A stretch of DNA of 64,000 bases from Microbacterium schleiferi (GTDB taxonomy: Bacteria; Actinomycetota; Actinomycetes; Actinomycetales; Microbacteriaceae). The DNA is taken from contig NZ_CP064760.1 of NCBI RefSeq assembly GCF_015565955.1, forward strand, positions 310,001-374,000. Reading direction: 5' to 3'. Under the pieces are notes generated by a model, which saw only the letters and a list, made by a program, of their open reading frames with translations, did not search any database and was not told the origin of the DNA. The translations under genes were made by a program, and so were the position numbers. Within the stretch, counting starts at the first letter, position 1. Each line of letters begins with the position of its first letter. This document shows, one piece after another, positions 1 to 7,912 of this stretch.

Positions 1-302
1 CCGCCGCCGCGGGCCATGAACACATCGGGCGCGTCGCCCGCGTTCAGGGCGGTCTGGAGCTTGCCGTCCATGTCTTCGTTCTGGATCGACTGGACCTCGA
101 CGGTGACATCCGGGTTCTCCGCCATGAAGGCGGCTGCGGCATCTTCCCAGTACTGCACGCCGTCACCGGTCGTCGAGTTCTGCCAGACGGTCAGCGTGAC
201 CTGTCCGTCTCCCGACTCTCCGCTCGAGCCGCTGCATCCGCTCAGTGCGAGCGCGCCGACGGCGAAGACTGCCGACGCTGTGAGGACTTTGCTGTATCTC
301 AT
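1..302 (-). CDS. sugar ABC transporter substrate-binding lipoprotein (N-terminal part)
   Basis: Only the first 100 codons are inside the window; the gene runs off the left edge. The product begins with a basic n-region, a hydrophobic stretch and a lipobox ending LALSGC, so Cys23 is the predicted lipid-modified residue and the mature protein would be tethered outside the membrane. The following residues (VTLTVWQNSTTGDG, then AFMAENPDVTVEVQ) are typical of family 1 extracellular solute-binding proteins of sugar (CUT1) ABC importers. An AGGTGAG ribosome binding site precedes the ATG. It is divergent from the LacI-family gene at 497, with a palindromic operator between them, so it is probably the first gene of a sugar-uptake operon controlled by that repressor. 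The sugar cannot be told from this fragment. Confidence 0.85.
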   Translation of the reverse strand, partial: MRYSKVLTASAVFAVGALALSGCSGSSGESGDGQVTLTVWQNSTTGDGVQYWEDAAAAFMAENPDVTVEVQSIQNEDMDGKLQTALNAGDAPDVFMARGG

Positions 303-332
303 GTGATTCTCACCTGTTCTCTTCGTTGAGGA

Positions 333-353
333 GCGGCTCGTCCATCGAGCCGC
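333..353. other. perfect hairpin in the leader of the substrate-binding protein gene
   Basis: GCGGCTCG (333-340) pairs with CGAGCCGC (346-353) around a 5-base loop. It lies about 30 bases upstream of the start codon at 302, inside the presumed leader transcript. It could stabilise the message or overlap a promoter; there is no U-tract, so it is not an obvious terminator. Confidence 0.4.
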
Positions 354-451
354 CGCTGCGTGGTCACGGTGTTCGCCGGGTGAGCTACCCGTGTCCGGCG
401 TGCCGTGGGGGCGACGTGGGAACAGTGTCGCCACGGCACACAAAACGTGTC

Positions 452-471
452 AAACGTTTTCGAAAACCTTT
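452..471. promoter_or_regulatory. LacI-family operator in the divergent intergenic region
   Basis: GTTTTCGAAAAC (456-467) is a perfect 12-bp palindrome with a central CG; adding four bases on each side extends it to 20 bp with one mismatched pair. AT-rich palindromes with a central CG are the usual sites of LacI/CcpA-type repressors. It lies between the lipoprotein gene (start at 302, minus strand) and the LacI gene (start at 497, plus strand), so one site could control both. A TAGTGT hexamer at 483-488 could be the -10 box of the regulator gene. Confidence 0.7.
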
Positions 472-496
472 TCAAGATCCGCTAGTGTGACGGTTC

Positions 497-1507
497 ATGG
501 CACGACGTCCGACGATCACCGACATCGCTACGGCAGCGGGGGTGTCGGTGGCCACCGTCTCCAAGGCCGTCAACGGCCGGTACGGCGTGGCCCCCGAGAC
601 CGTCGAGAAGGTCATGCGTGTCGTCGCCGACATGGGGTACGAGTCGAGCCTCGTCGCCAGCCGAATGCGCGGCGTGCGCACGGGCGTCGTCGGCGTGCTT
701 GTCGCCGAGTTCGAGCCGTTCAGCGCCGAGGTTCTCAAGGGCGTCGGGGCCGCCGCAGGGCCTTTGGAGCTTGACGTCCTCGCCTACAGCACGCCCCGAC
801 GCGTCCACGGCGCGGGCTGGGAGAACACCTCGCTCGCGAGACTTGCCGGGAGCCTCATCGACGGTGCGATCATCGTGACGCCGACCGTGGAAGCGATCGT
901 CGCCGATATCCCGGTCGTTGCGATCGACCCCCACGTGGGGCCGGGCGACGGCGTGCCCACGGTCGAAGCCGACAGCTTCGGAGGCGCGGTCTCGGCCGTC
1001 AAGTACCTGATCGAGCTCGGTCACCGTCGCATCGGTTTCGTTGCCGGACGCCCCGACCTTCGATCCTCTCGCGCCCGCGACGCCGGCTATCGGCGCGCCC
1101 TGTCCGACTCCGGCATCCCCTACGACCCCGAGGTCGTGCGGGTCGGCTTCTACGAGCAGGATGCGGCGCGCACCGCGGCGCTGTCGTTGCTGGACTCTCC
1201 CCGGCGTCCGACAGCGGTGTTTGCGGCAAACGATCTCTCGGCGATCGGAATCATCGAGGTCGCGCGTGAGATCGGGCTCGAGGTTCCCCGCGATCTGTCG
1301 GTCATCGGGTTCGACGATGTGCTCGAGGCATCCCGGATGTCGCCGCCGCTGACGACGGTCCGCCAACCGATGCGGCGTCTGGGAGCCGCGGCGATGTCGT
1401 TGCTGACGACGCTCATGAACGGCGAGGAGCCGCCCGAGCGCCATGTGCGCCTGGCTACGCAGCTCATCCCGCGTGCGACAACAGCCCCGCCGAGGCAGTC
1501 ACCCTAG
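497..1507 (+). CDS. LacI-family transcriptional regulator
   Basis: The 336-residue length is normal for the family. Residues 5-25 form the LacI helix-turn-helix (TITDIATAAGV then VSVATVSKAVN), followed by a hinge and a periplasmic-binding-protein-like effector domain with typical motifs (ELGHRRIGFVAG near 175, TAVFAANDLSAIGI near 240, PRDLSVIGFDD near 265, LTTVRQP near 290). It is divergent from a sugar ABC transporter lipoprotein gene and has a palindromic operator just upstream of itself, so it most likely autoregulates and controls sugar uptake. The stop codon overlaps the end of the convergent DUF202 gene by 9 bases. Confidence 0.92.
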   Translation: MARRPTITDIATAAGVSVATVSKAVNGRYGVAPETVEKVMRVVADMGYESSLVASRMRGVRTGVVGVLVAEFEPFSAEVLKGVGAAAGPLELDVLAYSTPRRVHGAGWENTSLARLAGSLIDGAIIVTPTVEAIVADIPVVAIDPHVGPGDGVPTVEADSFGGAVSAVKYLIELGHRRIGFVAGRPDLRSSRARDAGYRRALSDSGIPYDPEVVRVGFYEQDAARTAALSLLDSPRRPTAVFAANDLSAIGIIEVAREIGLEVPRDLSVIGFDDVLEASRMSPPLTTVRQPMRRLGAAAMSLLTTLMNGEEPPERHVRLATQLIPRATTAPPRQSP

Positions 1508-1843
1508 GGGTAGCGCGACCAGCACGGCGATGCCGAGCGCCCCGACCAGGACGACGAAGACCGCCAGAGTCAGCAGAAGCGCGCCGTCGGGAACCAGCGT
1601 GTGATCGCGGATGTCGACGGTGGCATATGACAGCCGTTCGTAGCGGCGGCGTGACCACCGCCACAGCACGGCAGAGAAGATCACCCCGAGGATGCCCGGG
1701 AGAATCCACCAACCACTTCCGAGGGCATCCGGCAGCAGCCGCATAGCGACGACCGATCCGACCGCGACGCTCAACGCGGTCCGGCGCCACGCGAGCTCGG
1801 TGCGCTCCGGTTGGAGGCCGGGGTCGAAGAGTTCGTCGTTCAC
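1499..1843 (-). CDS. DUF202 family small membrane protein
   Basis: This 114-residue protein starts with an acidic tail containing the DUF202 signature QPERTELAWRRTALS, followed by three hydrophobic segments (about residues 27-42, 46-62 and 90-112). DUF202 proteins are small inner-membrane proteins of unknown biochemical function. It is the second of two adjacent DUF202 genes, 12 bases after the gene at 1856-2215, so the pair is probably co-transcribed and may form a heteromer. Its 3' end overlaps the convergent LacI gene by 9 bases. Confidence 0.85.
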   Translation of the reverse strand: MNDELFDPGLQPERTELAWRRTALSVAVGSVVAMRLLPDALGSGWWILPGILGVIFSAVLWRWSRRRYERLSYATVDIRDHTLVPDGALLLTLAVFVVLVGALGIAVLVALPLG

Positions 1844-1855
1844 GGGTGCGCGAGT

Positions 1856-2215
1856 TCACGCAAAGACGATGGCGAGAAGGATGAGCGCTGCTGACACGGT
1901 CACCGCCACGCCCGTGACCGCACCCAGGAGCGACCCCGGCAGTGGGCTGTTCAGTCGCAGCGCGCGCTCACTTCTTTGCCACCCGAACCAAGCCAGGGCG
2001 GGGGTGATCATCCCCATCACGATCAGCACGAGGCTCGCTGCCAGGCGCAGACCTGGGTGCAGCGCAAGACCGAGCACCTCGAGGGCGACGCCGCCAGCGA
2101 TGAGGGCAAGGGCGGTGCGGATCCAGGCGAGGAAGGTGCGTTCGTTGGCCAGCGTGAACCGGACATCCGGTTCCGAACCGTGACGGTAGACAGAGTGCGG
2201 AAACCGCGTACCCAT
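1856..2215 (-). CDS. YidH-like DUF202 membrane protein
   Basis: The 119-residue product contains the DUF202 core FTLANERTFLAWIRTALALI (residues 20-39) and three predicted transmembrane helices, as in E. coli YidH. The function of the family is not established. It is the upstream member of a two-gene unit with 1499-1843. The short cytoplasmic N-terminus (MGTRFPHSVYRHGSEPDVR) is basic. No regulatory site was recognised in the 72-base gap upstream. Confidence 0.86.
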   Translation of the reverse strand: MGTRFPHSVYRHGSEPDVRFTLANERTFLAWIRTALALIAGGVALEVLGLALHPGLRLAASLVLIVMGMITPALAWFGWQRSERALRLNSPLPGSLLGAVTGVAVTVSAALILLAIVFA

Positions 2216-2287
2216 CGGTCCTCCCTGATCGCTGAATCATCACCCTAGCGCGACACCGCTCGCCTCCTCGGGGCTGGCGGGCGCGGC

Positions 2288-2689
2288 TCAGGCGCTCAGC
2301 GCGGCACGGAGCTGGTCGATGGCCTCGCCCCACCCCGGATCCCCGGCTCCCGCCCACTCCGCCGCCAGTTCGCTGCTCGAGCCGCACGCCGCGGTCACAG
2401 CCGCCATCGCGAGCGCGACAGTGTCATCGGTCGGCCGACCTGCGCGCGCGATGAAGGAGTCGACTTCCTCGGTGTACGCATCCTGCTGCGTCGCACGGCC
2501 CACCCCGTGAGCAACGACCTCTGCCGCTGCGACAGCGATGATCGCCGTGTCGTGATCGATATCCCCACCGGTGTCGAGGGCGTCGGCAAGCGCGTCGTCG
2601 ATGACGCGCCAATCCGACTCCTCCTCCAGTTCCCCTGCCCAGTCGGCCGCGACATCATTGCCGAACGGCTCAACACTCCATGCACCCAT
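2288..2689 (-). CDS. DUF4259 domain protein
   Basis: The 133-residue protein begins MGAWSVEPFGNDVAADWAGE, the characteristic start of DUF4259 proteins (GxWGxxxFxNDxAxDW), and is predicted to be helical and acidic. The start at 2689 was chosen because this motif is N-terminal in the family; the open frame extends further upstream without homology-like sequence. The function of the domain is unknown, although it often occurs near toxin/immunity-type genes. Here it simply lies downstream of a sensor kinase gene on the same strand with a gap of about 115 bases. It has no visible signal peptide or membrane segment. Confidence 0.8.
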   Translation of the reverse strand: MGAWSVEPFGNDVAADWAGELEEESDWRVIDDALADALDTGGDIDHDTAIIAVAAAEVVAHGVGRATQQDAYTEEVDSFIARAGRPTDDTVALAMAAVTAACGSSSELAAEWAGAGDPGWGEAIDQLRAALSA

Positions 2690-2804
2690 AACCCACACGG
2701 TATGCGTCGAGGATGAACGGTTCCCCCTCGTGCGGTGGACCCGGCGTGACCGCCACGGGAAGGATCGTCGTGCGCTGCCGCTGCGCCGGTAGGGAACGGG
2801 CGAC

Positions 2805-4841
2805 TCAGCGTGCCGGCGTGTCCGAATCACTCGGATGCGGGGGCGCACCGACATCGGCGATCGGAAGCGTGATCTGCGCGCAGGTGCCGACCGGCTCTGC
2901 CCGAGCCAACTCGATCTTGCCGTCCATGACCGACAGGAGTTCCTTGACGATCGCGAGCCCGAGACCTGTCCCCGGCACGCCACGGCTCGTGCTCGAAGAG
3001 CTTCGGTAGAACCGATCGAAGATGTGCGTCAGGTCCTCGTCGGCGATTCCCTCGCCCTCATCCGAGATCGTCACGACGACCTGGTGATCGGTGCGGTAGG
3101 CGACGACCGACACCGTTCCGCGGTCGGGTGAGAACTTGATCGCGTTGGTGAGGATGTTGGTGAACACGCGGGTGAGGTCGATCTCACGCCCGTGGACGGG
3201 GAGATCCGCCTCGATCTCCGTGGCGACCCGCAGTTTGCGATGCTGGATGCTGTGCTTGGCATCCTCGATGCTGCGTTGCAGAGCGAGACCCGCATCCATG
3301 ACCGGCAGGGCGTCAGCCGCAGCGGGCCCGCGGCTGAGCTTGGAAACCAGCAGAACATCGTCGATCACCCCGCGCAGCCGCGTCGCATTGCGCAGGATGA
3401 CGTCGACCTGAGCGCGAACGCTCGGGTCATCCGTCGTGTCGCTGAGCTCCTCGGCGAACCCGAGGATCGAGGTGATCGGGGTTCGAAGTTCGTGCGTGAC
3501 GCTCGCGACGAAGTCGACCTTCTGCTGCGTGAGCGCCTGGAACGTTCTGCTGACCTGACGCTCTCGTTCCAGTCGCCATTCCATCTCCCGCTCGGCTTCG
3601 CGGAGGGGGCGCAGGTCCTGCACGGAGACGAGGAGCACGCGGTTCAAGCCCGTTCGATTGACCGCGTCGATGGTGATCGTGGCTGGCGGGTTGCCCGGTG
3701 CGACCTCTTCCCAGTCCACCGTCACCGAGACGTCGTAGGTGGCCTCCGAGAGCGAGGGGCGCAGGAGCGCGTCCTCGCGCAAACGCCACCGCCCCGTGTC
3801 CGAGCGTTCGAATTCGCTGCGCAGCATCACGACGGCTGAGGCGTTGACCTCAAGAACGGTGTACTTGCCCGGAGCGTCTTCCTGCAAGATCGCGAAGCCG
3901 CTCTTGGACTGTCGGAACGCATCGTGCAACAGGTGGGACACCGCCATCTGCTTGCTTTCGAGTGCGCGTCTGTCGTTCTGGGATGCCGAAATCGCGAGCG
4001 TCGTCGCGCCCAGGCAGATCGTGAAGACCTGGAGCGCTGTCGCTGTCGCGAGGTCGGGACTTGCGGCGGCGTACGCGCCGCCACCGATGACGGTCAACCC
4101 CGCAGCAGTGCCGACCACGGCGAGTAGCTGCACCGCGACGAAGTACATGGGCTCGGCAACCGCCGCCCATGCCATCAGCGGCATGGCGAGAATGGGAACC
4201 GCGACGGGGGTGCCGGGGAAGAACGCCGCGGTTGTGGCTGCAAGCATCGCGACGGTCAGCACGATGCTGCGCCACCACCGCACTGACGCCACGCGCGGGA
4301 TGGCGATGAGCCCGAGAGGAGCGATCAAGACCATCGCCGAGAGGTGTGACGAGCCGATCGTCCAGAAGACCTCGACGAAGTCGCCGCCGCTGAATTCGCG
4401 AGCGACTCCCATCAGGGCCCCCACGAGTGCGGCGCCGCTGATCGCCGCGATCGCGAAACGGCCGACATCCCTCAGCGTGGTCAGCCGAGGGCGGTCCTGT
4501 TCGCTCGAGAGGGCCGTGGCAACCAGCCACGCCTCGGCCGCCGTGCCGATCGCGCCCAGAACGATCACCAGCAGGGGACGACCGGCGACGGCCGAGCCCA
4601 CGCCTGAGGCCAGACCCACCCCGATCGCGGTCAGCCATCGCCATCGTCGCGGTGACGCCGCCGCCGCGACGGCGCCGATGGCTGCCGTCGGCCACCACCA
4701 GGCGAGGCTCATCTCGCCACGCTGCTCGAGAGCGAACACGACGGCGAGTACCCCGCCCAGCGCGACCAGTCCGGTGACGAAGACCGCTCGCCAGACCGGC
4801 GGCGCCAGGCGAACCGTCGCTGCAACGCTAGGCCGCGTCAT
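2805..4841 (-). CDS. MASE1-type membrane sensor histidine kinase
   Basis: In this 678-residue protein, roughly residues 15-300 are a multi-pass hydrophobic region resembling the MASE1 sensory domain. Residues 300-430 form a PAS-like region. The dimerisation box with FVASVTHELRTPI carries the phospho-acceptor His450. The C-terminal ATPase domain shows an N box (NILTNAIKFSP), a G1 box (DEGEGIAD) and a G2 box (GTGLGLAIV). It would autophosphorylate in response to an unknown membrane or intracellular signal. The single-domain receiver gene at 4942 is divergent across 100 bases and is the obvious candidate partner. No output domain is encoded next to it, so phosphotransfer may regulate another protein. 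Confidence 0.9.
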   Translation of the reverse strand: MTRPSVAATVRLAPPVWRAVFVTGLVALGGVLAVVFALEQRGEMSLAWWWPTAAIGAVAAAASPRRWRWLTAIGVGLASGVGSAVAGRPLLVIVLGAIGTAAEAWLVATALSSEQDRPRLTTLRDVGRFAIAAISGAALVGALMGVAREFSGGDFVEVFWTIGSSHLSAMVLIAPLGLIAIPRVASVRWWRSIVLTVAMLAATTAAFFPGTPVAVPILAMPLMAWAAVAEPMYFVAVQLLAVVGTAAGLTVIGGGAYAAASPDLATATALQVFTICLGATTLAISASQNDRRALESKQMAVSHLLHDAFRQSKSGFAILQEDAPGKYTVLEVNASAVVMLRSEFERSDTGRWRLREDALLRPSLSEATYDVSVTVDWEEVAPGNPPATITIDAVNRTGLNRVLLVSVQDLRPLREAEREMEWRLERERQVSRTFQALTQQKVDFVASVTHELRTPITSILGFAEELSDTTDDPSVRAQVDVILRNATRLRGVIDDVLLVSKLSRGPAAADALPVMDAGLALQRSIEDAKHSIQHRKLRVATEIEADLPVHGREIDLTRVFTNILTNAIKFSPDRGTVSVVAYRTDHQVVVTISDEGEGIADEDLTHIFDRFYRSSSSTSRGVPGTGLGLAIVKELLSVMDGKIELARAEPVGTCAQITLPIADVGAPPHPSDSDTPAR

Positions 4842-4941
4842 TCACGATCCCTTCTGACCTGCCCACCCCTTCGGACTAGCATGGCTCACAGCAAGGCCTT
4901 TCGCAGGTCTGAAGCAGTCTTTTGCGAAACGGAGGGGTCGG

Positions 4942-5328
4942 GTGGCGCGCATTATTGTCATCGATGACGACGCGGACATCGTCCGCCTCGTCGCGATCCG
5001 TCTCGAGCGCGCAGGCCATGAGGTCGATGAGTACTACGACGGCACGTCGGGACTCGAGGCTATCCAGTCCGCCAAACCCGACCTCGCCGTCGTCGACTGG
5101 ATGATGCCCGGCCTTGACGGTATCGCGGTCGCGCAGGCCGTCCGGGCGGATGCCGCACTGGCCTCCATGCCGTTGCTTCTTCTCACCGCTCGGTCAGACC
5201 CTGCCGAGCACGACTACGCCTGTGCGCAGGGATTCTCTGCCGTCGTGACCAAGCCGTTCTCGAAGGTGGAGTTGCTGGACGCTGTTACCGCGTTGCTTCC
5301 GGATCAGGGCGATCCCGAAGCTGGCTGA
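4942..5328 (+). CDS. single-domain (CheY-like) response regulator
   Basis: The 128-residue product is a lone receiver domain. The acidic pocket is at Asp8-Asp10, the phosphorylation site is Asp52 (VVDWMMPG), the conserved Thr/Ser region is LLTARS at about 81-85, and Lys104 lies in TKPF. It has no DNA-binding or enzymatic output domain, so it probably acts by protein interaction. The start is GTG with a GGAGGGG site upstream (CGGAGGGGTCGG). It is divergent from the MASE1-type histidine kinase. Its last 44 bases overlap the 3' end of the convergent ROK gene, an unusually long antisense overlap. Confidence 0.9.
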   Translation: MARIIVIDDDADIVRLVAIRLERAGHEVDEYYDGTSGLEAIQSAKPDLAVVDWMMPGLDGIAVAQAVRADAALASMPLLLLTARSDPAEHDYACAQGFSAVVTKPFSKVELLDAVTALLPDQGDPEAG

Positions 5329-6478
5329 GGGGATCTGCCAACAGCCCCGCGAACGCGGCCTCGGCGGCGCCGATCAGAAGTCGATCATCCGCGAGGACCG
5401 CAGCGCGGATGTCGACATCCTCGGCGTTCGCGGGCATCGACTGCGACCGCACGAGGCCGGTGAGCTGGTCGGCGGCGCCCTCGGCGAGCATCGCGAGGAA
5501 GCCACCGAGCACGATCGCGCGGGGGTTGAGGACATTGACGGCGTTGGCAAGCGCGGTCGCGAGGACTCGTCGTTGCCGGTCGGTCTCGGCTGCGACGGCG
5601 GGGTCGCCAGATGCTGCCAGGGCCGCCGCCAGCGTCGGATCGTCAACGCCTGTGAGCCCGAGCGTCCGCAGGAGACGCGCGCGGCTGACCTCGTCTTCGA
5701 GGACGCCCTCAGGGGCCTGCTGGTCGGTCGTGGCGGCGATGCCAGGGCGGTTCTGGCCGAACTCGCCGGCGTAGCCGGAGACACCGCGCACCGGCATCCC
5801 GTGGACGATGAGCCCCCCACCGATGCCGCTGGCGCCGCCGTTGAGATAGACAACATGCTCGAGGCCCCGGGCGGCGCCGTAGAGGTGCTCGGCGATCGCG
5901 CCGAGGGTCGCGTCGTTGTCGACGGCTGTCGGCAGCCCCGTGGCATCGGCCACGAGTTCGCGGATCGGTGCGTCGTGCCACTCGAGGTGGGGAGCGGTGC
6001 GCACGAGGCCGTCGCGCGCCCGGACGAGCCCGGGAACCGCGACACCCACGCCCACGATGCGGTGAGCTGACAAGGCGGCGTCCCGCCAGTGTGCGATCGT
6101 CTCGGCCACGAGCGCCGCCGTCTCTTCGGGTGAGACGAGCTCGGTGCGCTCGATCCGGAGCCGCGCGGCGATCGACTGGTCGAGGCCGACCGCGGCGATC
6201 GTGACGGCATCGACCTCGGGGTTGGCGGCGATCGCGACGATCCGAGGATCAGCCGCGACGATCGGCGAGGGGCGCCCCACGCGTCGTGACGGGTCGGGTG
6301 CGGTCTCGGTCACAAGACCGCGTGCGCACAGCTCGGCTACCAGGTCAGCGATCGTCGAGCGATTGAGGCCCGTCGCGAGGGTCAATGCCGCGCGCGACCG
6401 GGGCCCTTCGAGATGAACCTGTCCGAGGATGCGAGCGAGATTGCGGGTCCTGACGCTGTCGGTTCCCGGCTCGATCAT
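5285..6478 (-). CDS. xylR: ROK-family repressor, probable xylose repressor
   Basis: The 397-residue product has an N-terminal winged helix-turn-helix (SRAALTLATGLNRSTIADL, about residues 26-44) followed by a ROK sugar-kinase-like domain (VGVGVAVPGLV, VDNDATLGAIAEHLYG, GGASGIGGGLIVHG). The start at 6478 (MIEPGTDSVRTRN) fits the ROK repressor family; the frame stays open far upstream only because it is antisense to xylA. The usual ROK zinc motif is not clear, which suggests a pure repressor rather than a kinase. It is divergent from xylA with a perfect GTTGTC-TTT-GACAAC repeat between them, supporting control of xylose catabolism by a sugar-responsive repressor. Confidence 0.88.
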   Translation of the reverse strand: MIEPGTDSVRTRNLARILGQVHLEGPRSRAALTLATGLNRSTIADLVAELCARGLVTETAPDPSRRVGRPSPIVAADPRIVAIAANPEVDAVTIAAVGLDQSIAARLRIERTELVSPEETAALVAETIAHWRDAALSAHRIVGVGVAVPGLVRARDGLVRTAPHLEWHDAPIRELVADATGLPTAVDNDATLGAIAEHLYGAARGLEHVVYLNGGASGIGGGLIVHGMPVRGVSGYAGEFGQNRPGIAATTDQQAPEGVLEDEVSRARLLRTLGLTGVDDPTLAAALAASGDPAVAAETDRQRRVLATALANAVNVLNPRAIVLGGFLAMLAEGAADQLTGLVRSQSMPANAEDVDIRAAVLADDRLLIGAAEAAFAGLLADPLSQLRDRPDPEATR

Positions 6479-6521
6479 GCGTTCACTGTAGGGGATGGCG
6501 GCGGCATCCGTCGTGGTATAG

Positions 6522-6536
6522 GTTGTCTTTGACAAC
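6522..6536. promoter_or_regulatory. operator between xylR and xylA
   Basis: GTTGTC (6522-6527) and GACAAC (6531-6536) form a perfect inverted repeat around TTT. It sits 43 bases upstream of the ROK repressor start and 32 bases upstream of xylA, so binding there would block both promoters. The half-site TTGTC resembles sites described for ROK-type XylR regulators. Confidence 0.7.
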
Positions 6537-6568
6537 ATAACCCGCGTGCCTCGTGCAAAGGAGCAGTC

Positions 6569-7756
6569 ATGCCCACGCCCACCCCCGCCGACAAGTTCTC
6601 TTTCGGTCTCTGGACCATCGGCTACAACGGCGCCGACCCCTTCGGTGGGCCGACCCGACCGGCACTGGATGTCGTCCATGCGGTCGAGAAGCTCGCCGAG
6701 CTCGGCGCCTACGGCCTCACCTTCCACGATGATGACCTGTTCGCCTTCGGGTCGACCGACGCCGAGCGCCAGACGCAGATCGATCGTCTGAAGAAGGTCC
6801 TCGCCGACACCGGCCTGATCATCCCGATGGTCACCACCAACCTCTTCTCGGCTCCCGTCTTCAAGGACGGCGGCTTCACCTCCAACGATCGCCAGGTTCG
6901 CCGCTTCGCGCTCCGCAAGGTGCTGCGCAACCTCGACCTTGCTGCCGAGCTCGGCGCGAAGACCTTCGTCATGTGGGGCGGGCGCGAAGGCGCAGAGTAC
7001 GACGCCGCGAAAGACATCCGTGCCGCCCTCGAGCGCTACCGCGAAGCCGTCAACCTCCTCGGTGACTACGTGACCGACAAGGGCTACGACATCCGTTTCG
7101 CGATCGAGCCCAAGCCCAACGAGCCCCGCGGCGACATCCTGCTTCCGACCGTCGGGCACGCGCTCGCGTTCATCGACTCGCTCGAGCGGCCCGAGCTCGT
7201 GGGCCTGAACCCCGAGGTCGGCCACGAGCAGATGGCAGGCTTGAACTTCGCCGCCGGGATCGCCCAGGCGCTCTACCACGGCAAGCTGTACCACATCGAT
7301 CTCAACGGCCAGCGGGGCATCAAGTACGACCAGGACCTCGTGTTTGGTCACGGTGACCTCCACAACGCCTTCGCCCTCGTGGACCTGCTCGAAAACGGCG
7401 GCCCGAACGGTGGGCCGGCCTACGAGGGTCCGCGCCACTTCGACTACAAGCCCAGCCGCACCGAGGACGAGAGCGGCGTGTGGGATTCTGCCGCCGCGAA
7501 CATGCGCACCTATCTGCTCCTGAAGGAGCGGGCGCAGGCATTCCGCGCTGACCCCGAGGTGCAGGAGGCGCTCGAGGCATCCCGTGTTCCCGAGCTGTCG
7601 GTGACGACCCTGGGTGCGGGTGAGTCTTACGACGACCTGCTCGCTGACCGGTCGGCCTACGAGGACTTCGACCCGTCGCAGTACTTCGGCGCCAAGGGCT
7701 TCGGTTTCGTCCGCCTCCAGCAGCTCGCCACCGAGCACCTGATGGGCGCCCGCTAA
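6569..7756 (+). CDS. xylA: xylose isomerase
   Basis: The product is 395 residues, the normal length of class I (actinobacterial) xylose isomerase, which converts D-xylose to D-xylulose (and D-glucose to D-fructose). Visible active-site elements are His53 and Asp56 in LTFHDDD, the WGGREG loop (136-141), metal ligand Glu180 and catalytic Lys182 in [10 protein letters not shown], and a C-terminal arm ending LMGAR that wraps the partner subunit. AAAGGAG precedes the ATG by 7 bases. It is followed by xylB after 156 bases containing a structured palindromic element, and is controlled by the divergent ROK gene. Confidence 0.97.
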   Translation: MPTPTPADKFSFGLWTIGYNGADPFGGPTRPALDVVHAVEKLAELGAYGLTFHDDDLFAFGSTDAERQTQIDRLKKVLADTGLIIPMVTTNLFSAPVFKDGGFTSNDRQVRRFALRKVLRNLDLAAELGAKTFVMWGGREGAEYDAAKDIRAALERYREAVNLLGDYVTDKGYDIRFAIEPKPNEPRGDILLPTVGHALAFIDSLERPELVGLNPEVGHEQMAGLNFAAGIAQALYHGKLYHIDLNGQRGIKYDQDLVFGHGDLHNAFALVDLLENGGPNGGPAYEGPRHFDYKPSRTEDESGVWDSAAANMRTYLLLKERAQAFRADPEVQEALEASRVPELSVTTLGAGESYDDLLADRSAYEDFDPSQYFGAKGFGFVRLQQLATEHLMGAR

Positions 7757-7796
7757 GCGACCGAACGACCGCGCCGGCTCTGCTGCCCGCGGCGGC

Positions 7797-7873
7797 TAAC
7801 TCCTCATCGTTCGCGGCTCGGGCCGGATGTGGTTCGCCGATCCGGCCCGACGGCCCCCGACGTTGAGGAGTTA
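7797..7873. repeat. intergenic palindromic element, copy A (TAACTCCTCA...TGAGGAGTTA)
   Basis: A 77-bp unit bounded by the perfect 10-bp inverted repeat TAACTCCTCA (7797-7806) / TGAGGAGTTA (7864-7873). Inside is a second perfect inverted repeat, TCGGGCCGGAT (7818-7828) / ATCCGGCCCGA (7840-7850). It lies between xylA and xylB, which are transcribed in the same direction. A second element with the same nine-base ends is at 28528-28602, so it looks like a REP-like family. It could act as an RNA processing or stability element, letting xylA outlast xylB message. Confidence 0.7.
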
Positions 7874-7912
7874 CCGACCGCGACGGCGCCCGAGAACACC
7901 TGAGGAGAAGCG

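Noticed and set aside
6479..7738. Upstream extension of the ROK frame across xylA (an 817-codon open frame in total)
   Set aside because: It is the antisense of xylA; the family-type N-terminus starts at 6478 and the extension has no domain-like sequence.
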